From Musa acuminata AAA Group (lineage: Eukaryota; Streptophyta; Magnoliopsida; Zingiberales; Musaceae), in the NCBI RefSeq assembly GCF_036884655.1, contig NC_088342.1:36573001-36637000 (forward strand): 64,000 nt of DNA. The letters are read 5' to 3'. Shown piece after piece: positions 55,923-64,000 of this stretch. Position 1 is the first letter of the stretch; every line of letters starts with the position of its first letter. The notes below the pieces were generated by a model, which saw only the letters and a list, made by a program, of their open reading frames with translations, searched no databases and was not told the origin of the DNA. A program made the translations under genes and the position numbers.

Positions 55923-58251
55923 TGTTGAATCTCGGATTTTGATGATGAAGTCAATTGTCATTTGTTGTCTAATCTATGTGTTGAGATAAGTGTGCAGGAT
56001 TAACTACGATAAAAGATAGACAAGCAGCAGGAGTTGCGCCGGAGTCAAGCTCATGATCACTTTGGGAGTTCGAGAGTTCGACGGAAGTTCGGACGGTCGT
56101 CGGAGGTTCGGCGAGAACAGATCCGAGAAGTCCAGAAGCTTGCCAAGCGAAGCTCGTCGGAACTAGCCAGGTGGATCGTCGCAAAGTCCAGGAGTTTGCC
56201 GGAAGTCCGCAGGAGCATCACCGAGGGTTCATCGGATGATCGACGGAAGTTCGCCGGAAACTCGCCGGAAGGAGCGATTGACGCACCGAAGCAAAGCTGC
56301 AGAAGTTGTCTTAGATTTAATCGTAGTTAGCACGTTGATTAAGTTGGAAAATGGGAGGTGATCCCATTGGCTTAATCTTGGGGCAACTGGGCCCCCTGAA
56401 AGACTGAAATTGGGCCGAATGGAATGAACCATTCGGACCCTGATTGCACCAGGAGGTGCAACCGCCTAGGCCAAGAGGTGCAACCGCCCAGGCTAGGCTT
56501 TCCAGCGAGACTGGGCGGTGCAACCTCCCCAGCCAAGAGGTGCAACCGCCCAGGCTAGGCTTTCCAGCGAGGCTGGGTGGTGCAACCTCCCCAGCCAAGA
56601 GGTGCAACCGCCCAGGGCTCAGTCTCCAAGCGAGACTGGGCGGTGCAACCTCCTCTGTCAAGAGGTAGCACCGCCAGAGCTCAAGTTCCGAGCTCTGCCA
56701 AGAGGTGCAACCACCGAGCTCGGTCTTTGAGCTCTGGCAGAGAGGAGCAACCTCTCTGGACAGGTGATGCACCGCCCGAGCTCGGTCTTCGAGCTCTGGC
56801 AGAGAGGTGCAACCACCTCTGGCAGAGAGGTGCAACCACCTCTGGCAGAGAGGTGCAACCTCTCTGGTCAGGAAATGCATCGCCTGAGCTCGGTCTTCGA
56901 GCTCTGGCAGAAAGGTGCAACCACCCCTGACAGAGAGATGCATCCGCCTGAGCTCAGTCTTCGAGCTCTGCCAGGCGGTGCAACCTCTCCAGTCAAGAGG
57001 TGCAACCGCCTGATCCCGGAATTCCGGGATTTGATCATTTTGAGCTCGAAATTTGAATTGGGTTGGGGCCTATATATACCCCACCCATTCAGCACTGAAA
57101 AGAGATACAGACCTACACCGAAATCTTGATCTTTTCTGTGATTCTAAGAGCTCAAAAGTGTTGTAAAGCCTTTAAGTCTCCTCCTTCTGTTCTTCAAGTT
57201 TTCAGTTGTAAAGTGAGGAGAGAAAGGTCTATAAAGGTTGTCTCCTGAGCCTGTCAAAAGGAGAGAAACTGTAAAAGGGCAGTTTGGCCTTCGCCCATTG
57301 AAGGAAGGCCACTAGTTGACGTCGGCAACCTCGTCGGTGGAGGAAGCCAAAAGTGGAGTAGGTCAAGGCTGACCGAACCACTCTAAATCTCTGGTTTGCG
57401 TTTATTTTTGAGCACTATATCATTACTGCAAACCTCCTTCATTACTACTGCTCTCTGCGCTTTCACGAACAAGTTCTAAGTGCTGTTCTTCCGAATCTGC
57501 ATTCAGACATAAATTCGTATTTTCGTACATTGCAGTTTACGTTTACGTTTGATTCTGCAGAACTGTCTTCCGTGCTTTTACGAACGAGTTTCTTTGCAGT
57601 TTACACTTACATTTTGATCTTATTGATAACTGCAAACTGTCCTCTACAATTTTACGAACGAGTTTCAACATTTAGACGTAAAACTACACTTAGACGTAAA
57701 TCGGCTTTCCTCGCACAACCATCAGATCTCAGTTCACGTTTACGTCTTGATTTCAACTGCATACTGCCTTCTGCGAGTATACAAACGAGTTTCAAAGTTC
57801 AGACGTAAATCTGCGTTTAAAACGTAAATCTGCGTTTAGACGTAAATCTGCGTCTAGACGTAAATCTGCGTTTAGACGTAAATCTGTTTTTTTGCAGATT
57901 ACTTTTTGAGCTGTACAACAGCAGCACATCGTCTTTATACTTCTGCTTAAACTGCTTCTAGACGCAAACTGTGTTTAGACGCAATCTGCGCTTAGACGCA
58001 ATCTGCGCTAAGACGCAAACTGCGCTTAGACGCAATCTGAGTTTAGACGCAATCTGCATTTAGACGCAAACTGCGTTTAGACGCTAACTGTGTTTAAACG
58101 TAAACTGCACTCAATCATAAGCAATCTTAGAATCGGGTTTTGCATCAAAATAGTTTTTATTGAACGAACGCAGCTTTTGGTTTTTAATCGCTGTAAGATT
58201 TCCGCTGCACTAATTCACCCCCCCCCCCTCTTAGTGCTCTCGATCCTAACA
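55923..58251 (+). repeat. Element B 3' LTR, 2329 bp
   Basis: Same ends and architecture as the 5' LTR: palindromic repeats at about 56445-57010, TATATATA at 57071-57078, hairpin at 57286-57310, 18-bp arrays at about 57801-58110. It is followed by the right AAGGC duplication. Confidence 0.95.
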
Positions 58252-59881
58252 AAGGCATGCTCATCATCATGGTAGTATGATAGCAAGTTTACCATATACA
58301 AGCTAGCAAAAAATTTCTACATTTTAAGGCCCGCAAGCTAGCAATTTTGAGATGTTCAAGAAAGCAACTCTTGCTTCTTGAAATATAAGTTTTGCTAGAT
58401 GTGTAAGTTAACTTTTTGCTTCTTGAGATAGGTAAGATAGCATTCCTTGGTGATGTTCAATATAGCTAAGTTCTACATCATGCAAGCTAGTGAATTTTAT
58501 AACATTTTAGAACATGCATAATCACCAAAGCATCATAAATTTTAATGATGTGCAAAATTACAAATTTTGCATGATTGCATTTGTGTGTCTTGAGATTTGC
58601 AAGATAGCACTTCTTGGTGATGTTCAAGATAGCAATTTCTTCTCTTTTGAGAAGTGCAATTTTTGCTTTCTTCTTGAATTGTGCAAGCTAGCTATCTCCC
58701 CTTTTGTCATTGTCAAAAAGAAGGGAAAAACCCTTTACATCAATTTTTAAATCATGACAAAGGTTAGTATCAATCTCATTTGTGCATTATATTTTTAAAT
58801 TAAAACATGCACATTTTCAAAACATATAAACTCATTATTATATGCATGATTCCAACTCATCATTCATATTATTTCAATCATTGTTTCACTCATCACTATA
58901 GCTTATCATGCATAATATGTAAAACCATCTAACATGATATAAATATTTATTTATTTAATTTTTTTAAGCATTCATGATACATTATACATTATCATAATAA
59001 AAAGTATATGCATCATTCCAAATCATAAATATTTCAAATCATCATGGTATTAATTTGTCACATTGCATCCTACCATGCATGATCGAAACTTCTCATTTGC
59101 ATACATCAAAATAAATTCATGAATATCTCATGCATTCATATCATCACTTGAGGAATATTGAAAAGAAATAATTGGGTGATGAGATAAATATTTCATGAAT
59201 ACAAAGAATTGCATAAAAATCATATCATGAATACAAGGAATACAAGTCACAATCATTCAAGAGAAAAATCATCATTCATTTTCAATTCATTCAATTTGAT
59301 AAATCAAGATCATGATTTTGATAAAACTCATTTCAAATTTAAATCATCAAAATAATTTTTATGGCTCACAAAATTTATAACATAAACAGATTCATGATTT
59401 CATTGATAATATATTTTCCCCCTTTTTAAGTGTTTCATTTTAAGTGGTCGATTTCAGGTTAGCATACCTTTCCATTTATGAAAACATGCATCAATTTTTT
59501 TTTTTTTTTAAAGCCACTGTTATTATCATGAAAATCGATAATCCATAAATATCAAGAATCATCATACATAATTTCAAAAATATATACTCATTAATCATAA
59601 CTTCAAATTAAACATGATTTCATATACTTAAAATCGAGAAATAACAATGGAAATCAACATGATACACATTATTACTTCTCAACCACATATAGCATGATTT
59701 CATAAGGTATTTTTAATCAAAATCATTTTGTTTATCATAAACATGCAATTTTCATGATTATTTTCAAAATTACTAGAATGATAAGCATGATTCCTAATTG
59801 TTTGTATTTTCATTATAAAATTATTAAACATGCAATTTTCAAGAAAATTAAATAAAAAAGAAAAATGCTTTATGAAAAGCA
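58252..59881 (-). mobile_element. Internal non-coding piece 3 of second gag-only element
   Basis: AT-rich DNA with GCAAGCTAGCAA-like motifs (about 58285-58695) and a purine-tract complement (ATCTCCCCTTTTGTCATTG, about 58692), matching 11930-12430 of the tandem array. No coding frame is seen until gag. Confidence 0.75.
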
Positions 59882-60805
59882 TCATGTAATTTCAAAGTAA
59901 ATTAAAGGCATTTTGATTACCTCAGCGTCGAAAGGCGTAAAGGCATAGTTTGCCACCTTGCCTTTGTTGATTTTCTCCTCGTCTTCGGAGGAGCTCGATT
60001 CATCCCAATTTTTGTTCTTCTTCTTGTGTTCAAAGCAAGTAGTTCCGTTCTTTTTACTTTTTAATTTTTTTTTCATTTGTAGTTTAAGTTCACCATCACT
60101 TGAGCTTATGCTCGAGTGGTCTTCAAATGTTCTATGTCCCAAATCCTTCCTGTTCTTTGGAAGGTGGTTCTCAAGTTCTTCACGTGCATTGCACGTCATT
60201 TCATATGTGATCAATAAACCAATTAGTTCTTCAAGTGAAAAAATATTTAAATCTTTTGTTTCTTGTAAAGCCGTTACTTTTGAATCCCACTTCTTAGAAA
60301 GAGAACGCAGAATCTTGTTCACAAGTTCAGAATTCAAAAAACATTTGCCAAGAGCTCTTAAACCATTGACGACATCTGTAAAACGGGTGTACATGTCACT
60401 AGTGGTTTCGCTTGGCTTCATTTGAAAAAGCTCGAAATCATGCAGTAAAATATTAACTTTCGAGTCTTTGACTCTACTAGTTCCCTCGTGCGTGATTTCA
60501 AGAGTGCGCCAAATATCGAAAGCCGTTTCGCATAAAGAAACCCGATTGAACTCATTTTTGTCTAAAGCGCAAAATAAGGCATTCATAGCCTTTGCGCTTA
60601 AAGAAAAATGCTTCTTCTCTAAATCTGACCATTCGATCATTGGAAGAGAAGACTTCGAAAAACCGTTTTTGACAAGATTCCAAAGTTCAACATCCATAGA
60701 AATAAGAAAGATCCTCATTCGGGTCTTCCAATAGGTGTAGTCCAATCCGTTAAACAACGGTGGACGAAAAACCGAAAAGCCCTCTTGAAAGCCATGAAGA
60801 GCCAT
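59882..60805 (-). CDS. gag: Gag-like protein lacking zinc knuckle, 307 residues
   Basis: An open frame with the same layout as the array Gag: copia Gag core, then NAREELENHLPKNRKDLGHRTFEDHSS, TTCFEHKKKNKNWDESSSSEDE with no CCHC knuckle, and the same EVIKMPxxYFEIT end. The C-terminal half is almost identical to the array protein. The N-terminal part (SMDVELWNLVKNGFSKSSLPMIEWSDLEKK) is closer to Gag of elements A and B, which suggests recombination. The frame has stayed open although the element has been split by two insertions. Confidence 0.88.
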   Translation of the reverse strand: MALHGFQEGFSVFRPPLFNGLDYTYWKTRMRIFLISMDVELWNLVKNGFSKSSLPMIEWSDLEKKHFSLSAKAMNALFCALDKNEFNRVSLCETAFDIWRTLEITHEGTSRVKDSKVNILLHDFELFQMKPSETTSDMYTRFTDVVNGLRALGKCFLNSELVNKILRSLSKKWDSKVTALQETKDLNIFSLEELIGLLITYEMTCNAREELENHLPKNRKDLGHRTFEDHSSISSSDGELKLQMKKKLKSKKNGTTCFEHKKKNKNWDESSSSEDEEKINKGKVANYAFTPFDAEVIKMPLIYFEIT

Positions 60806-60841
60806 TTCTCTCGGGTGTAAGTCCGAAATGAGAAATACCGG

Positions 60842-60853
60842 GCTCTGATACCA
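60842..60853 (-). other. Primer binding site of second gag-only element
   Basis: TGGTATCAGAGC on the minus strand, 2 nt from the 5' LTR. Confidence 0.9.
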
Positions 60854-60855
60854 AT

Positions 60856-62922
60856 TGTTAGGATTGAGAGCACTAAGAGGGGGGGGTGAATTAGTGCAGC
60901 GGAAAACTTTCTACGATTAAAACCGAAAGCTGCGTTTGAACGATACAGACAACTCTCTATGAAAGTTGATACTAAGCAAGGTTACAGTCAATCTATGCAG
61001 GCAATTTGCAGTTATGATGAAAACCAGAATATCGGTGCAAACTAAAATCCGATGTTCGTACGAAGAAACAGATTTACGTCTAAGTGCCGATTCGTAAATC
61101 ACTTGATTAGATAAGACGCAGTTTAAGCAGAAGTATAAAGGCAGTGTGTTGCTATTGTACAGCTCAAAACGTAAATGCAATATGCAATAAGATCATCATA
61201 CGAAAAAGCAGATTTACGTCTAAATGCAGATTTACGTCTAAACGCAGATTTATGTCTAAACGCAGATTTACGTTTGAACCTTGAAACTCGTTCGTAAAAT
61301 CGCAGAGGGCAGTAAGCTATTGAAAAGTTTGCAGTAAAGGTAAAATGCTCAAGGGAAATGCAAACCGAGATTTAGAGTGGTTCGGTCAATCTTGACCTAC
61401 TCCACTTTTGGCTTCCTCCACCGACGAGGTCACCGACGTCAACTAGAGACCTTCCTTCAATAGGCAAAGGCCAACCACCCTCTTACAGATTCACTCCTTT
61501 TGGCGAGCTTAGGAGACAACCTTTACAGAAGTTTTCTCTCCTCTCTTTACAACTCAAACTTTGAAGAACAGAAGGAGGAGAACTAACAGTTTTGAGCTCT
61601 AAGAATCATAGAAAGACAACAAGATTTCGAGTGTGTGTTCTGTGCTTTCAGTGCTGAATGGGTGGGGTATTTAGAGACCCCAACCCAGTTCAAATTTGGA
61701 GCTCAAATCTGTCAATTCCCGGAATTCCGGGATCAGGCGGTTGCACCTCCTGACTAGGGCGGTTGCACCGCCTGGCAGAGCTCGAAGACTGAGCCTCTGG
61801 GCGGTGCCACCTTTGTTAGGGGCGGTTGCACCTCTCTGCTAGAGCTCGAAGACCGAGCTCAGGCGGTTGCACCGCCTGACTGGAGAGGTTGCACCGCCTG
61901 GCAGAGCTCGAAACTTGAGCTCTGGCGGTGCTACCTCTTGACAGAAGAGGTTGCACCGCCCAGTCTCGATCGGAGACTGAGCCCGGGGCGGTGCCACCTC
62001 TTGGCTGGGGCGGTTGCACCGCCCAGTCTCGCTGGGAGACATAGCCTGGGCGGTTGCACCTCCCACAGCAACCTGGGTCCGAATGGGTTGTTGATCCATT
62101 CGGCCCAATTTGAGTTCTTCAGGGGCCCAATTGCCCCAAGATTAAGCTAATGGGATCACCTCCCATTTCTAAATTAATCAATGTGCTAACTACGATTATT
62201 TCCTAAGACAAATTCTGCAGCTTGTTTCGGTGCGTCAATCGCTTCTTCCGGCGAGTTTCCAGCGAACTTCCGTCGATCATCCGACGAACCCTCGGTGATG
62301 CTCCTGCGGACTTCCGGCAAACTCCTGGACTTGCGACGATCCACTTGGCAAGTTCCGATGAGCTCCTTTGGCAAGCTTCTGGACTTCTCGGATTTGTTCC
62401 CGCAGAACCTCCGACGATTGTCCGAACTTCCGTCGAGCTCTCGAACTCCCAACGTGATCATTGTTATGACTCCGGCGCAACTCCTGCTGCATGTCTTACT
62501 TTCATCGTAGTTAATCTTGCACATGTAAAACAAAAACTTCGATCAAGACAATTAATCCTAAGCATTAATCACGTTGTCCGGCATGTCATTGGTCTCTCGA
62601 CGCTTCGTCCGATTCTTCGGCGCATCGTCCTCTCTTGCAGCCTATTGCCCAATCGGCCAGTTGTCTCCGCAACTCCGATGTCCTTGGCGCAATATCCGCT
62701 CTCCTTGGCCCGATGCCCGAATCCACAGCCCAAATCCTTCTGTCGATACGTCGACCGATCCACCGGCCCGACGTCCAATCTTTTGACATGTTCCTCCGGC
62801 CCAACATGATTTTCCTGCTTTACTTGTCTCATCCTGATCGATGCATCCTGCGTCACTCAAAACGCAGATTAAATCATAAACATATATCAAGTAGTTTCAT
62901 CATCAAAATACGAGATTCAACA
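60856..62922 (-). repeat. 5' LTR of second gag-only element
   Basis: It starts TGTTAGGATTGAG with only a 7-G run, against 24 G in its partner LTR. A few 18-bp units lie at about 61205-61275 and palindromic repeats at about 61735-62070. The TATA box is altered to TCTAAATA on the minus strand (61668-61675), so this promoter may be weak. It ends CGAGATTCAACA. Confidence 0.9.
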
Positions 62923-62966
62923 CCCCACCCCCAGCCACCCTTCTTAGTTCCTTTACGATCCTAACA
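62923..62966 (+). repeat. LTR end of oldest plus element (right piece)
   Basis: CCCCACCCCCAGCC...CTTCTTAGTTCC...CGATCCTAACA completes the LTR whose body ends in the poly-C run at 36183. The two pieces were separated by the minus gag-only element. Confidence 0.75.
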
Positions 62967-62968
62967 GT

Positions 62969-62980
62969 TGGTATTAGAGC
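62969..62980 (+). other. Decayed primer binding site
   Basis: TGGTATTAGAGC, one mismatch from the initiator tRNA-Met PBS, 2 nt after the LTR end. Confidence 0.8.
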
Positions 62981-63019
62981 TTGGTTCTCTCATTTAGTTT
63001 AACACCCAAGAGAGATTAA

Positions 63020-63813
63020 ATGACTTTTTTCGATAATTAAGAGGGTCACTCTATCACTTGTCCTTCTATGTTCAATGGGACGGACTACACGTATTGAGAA
63101 ACATAAATGTGAATTTTCTTGCTTTCTATGGATTTTGATCTATAGAACATTGTTAGGTTAGGTTTTCTGAAACCCTCTAAACCAATGAATGAATGAAATG
63201 GTTTAGAGAAAAAAATATTTTCGTTAAATACTAAAGCTGTGAATGCTTTCTTTTGGGCTTTAGATAAAAATAAGTTTAATCGTATTTCTATATGTGAAAC
63301 TGTGTATGATATTTGGCAAGTTACTCAAGAAGGCATAAGTAGAATAAAAGAATCTAAGATTAATCTTTTGGTATATAGTTTTGAATTATTTTGAATGAAG
63401 CCAAGTGAAACTATTGGTGACATATATACTCATTTTATGAATGTTGTCAATAGTTTGAAAGCTTTTGGTAAATGTTTTACTATCTTGAACTTGTTAATAA
63501 AATTCTAATATTCCTTTCAAAAAGTTGGGATCCAAACATAAATGCAATTCAAGAAGCAAAGGATTTAAACAACTTTTCTCTTGAATAACTCCTAGGATCA
63601 TTAATGACCTATGAAATGACTTGCAAGGTATACGATGAACATAAGAACAATCTTCCAAAGGACAAGAAGGATATTACATTTAGAACAAAAGAATATCATT
63701 CAAATGAAAGCTCAAGTGATAATAATGACATAGAACTTCTTACAAGAAAATTTAAAAGATTCATAAAAAAAACAAGATATCAAAAACTAATAGCGAGAGT
63801 TTCTTTTAGATAA
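63020..63813 (+). pseudogene. gag: Decayed gag of oldest plus element
   Basis: Fragments in several frames match Gag: FNGTDYTY-like near 63075, KPSETIGD near 63400, a decayed VNSLKAFGKCF, then MTYEMTCKVYDEHKNNLPKDKKDI and SSSDNNDIELLTRKFKRFIKK (63604-63780). Multiple stops and frameshifts show that it is dead. It breaks off before the first zinc knuckle. Confidence 0.8.
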
Positions 63814-64000
63814 ATTATCCATAATGTTATTTGATTATATTATTAGGAAAAACTTAATGGGATAATTTTATTGAAACATTGTTACTTATTGTATCATTAT
63901 TAAATTAAATTAAATGTAAATTTACTCAAATTTTGCATCGAGCATTTTCATGATAGTATTTTGGTGGATATATTTTAAGTCAAGAAGCTCAAGAGCATTT
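63814..64000. other. AT-rich end of window
   Basis: No similarity to the Gag knuckle region is visible here, so the gag remnant is truncated or interrupted near 63810. Nothing else can be identified before the window ends. Confidence 0.5.

Larger units (their letters stand above)
48235..58251 (+). mobile_element. Element B: autonomous-type Sirevirus copy, 10.0 kb
   Basis: A complete LTR-to-LTR element with a perfect 5-bp target duplication, AAGGC (48230-48234 and 58252-58256). Its LTRs (2353 and 2329 bp) differ by about ten substitutions by eye plus one 23-24-bp repeat unit and homopolymer length, so it is young. gag is intact. pol carries one internal nonsense codon in addition to the gag/pol UAG. 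It is inserted in the gag-only element at 36184-62922, in the opposite orientation. Confidence 0.95.
36184..62922 (-). mobile_element. Second gag-only element, split by two nested insertions
   Basis: The LTRs at 36184-38248 and 60856-62922 (2065 and 2067 bp) are in the same minus orientation. The 3' one is followed by a purine-tract complement and the 5' one is preceded by gag and PBS. The internal region is divided into 38249-39113, 47748-48234 and 58252-60855 by elements A and B. Removing them leaves about 3.9 kb, comparable with the 3.4-kb internals of the tandem array. Flanks are CCCCC on the left and CCCCA on the right, within a poly-C tract, so the target duplication cannot be defined exactly. 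Confidence 0.85.

Overview
The window looks like nuclear DNA from a flowering plant with a repeat-rich genome, possibly a monocot, although nothing here fixes the species. Only about the first 2.2 kb looks like a host gene: the 3' end of an intron-containing B3-domain gene, plus strand. Almost everything after about 6.2 kb is Ty1/copia LTR retrotransposon DNA of the Sirevirus (SIRE/Maximus) type. The evidence is a primer binding site matching initiator tRNA-Met, repeated AAAGGGGGAG purine tracts before the 3' LTR, LTRs of 2.0-2.6 kb, and copia-order pol (protease, integrase, RT, RNase H).

Layout: 1-2156, B3 gene. 2157-6226, gene-poor DNA with microsatellites and an 11-copy minisatellite of about 74 bp. 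6227-9001 and 29438-30519, an old minus-strand element split by a 20,431-bp insertion. 9002-29432, that insertion: a minus-strand gag-only element present as LTR-internal-LTR-internal-LTR-internal-LTR, period 5962 bp, flanked by one perfect 5-bp target duplication (GTTAG). 30520-34837, a mosaic of old LTR pieces in both orientations, including a head-to-head LTR pair. 34838-35300, an AT-microsatellite repeat. 35301-36183 plus 62923-63813, the oldest plus-strand element of the second half (LTR and decayed gag). Inside its LTR poly-C tract sits a second gag-only minus element (36184-62922). That element is itself split by two plus-strand autonomous elements: A (39114-47747) and B (48235-58251, perfect AAGGC duplication).

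How the parts may work together: elements A and B encode Gag with two zinc knuckles, then pol in the same frame behind a single UAG. The same UAG is in the old minus element at the gag/protease boundary, which suggests a conserved readthrough signal. A has a broken gag and an uninterrupted pol; B has an intact gag and a nonsense codon in pol. The gag-only elements keep an open Gag frame of 303-307 codons that lacks the zinc knuckle, and share PBS, purine tract, LTR ends and LTR architecture with the autonomous copies, as expected of non-autonomous partners mobilised in trans. All LTRs share a GC-rich palindromic array upstream of a TATA box. Downstream of it lies a short hairpin whose stem shows compensatory changes between families, and most also carry an 18-bp repeat array. 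The tandem array probably grew from one insertion by unequal crossing-over between LTRs, because the inner LTRs are hybrids of the outer two.
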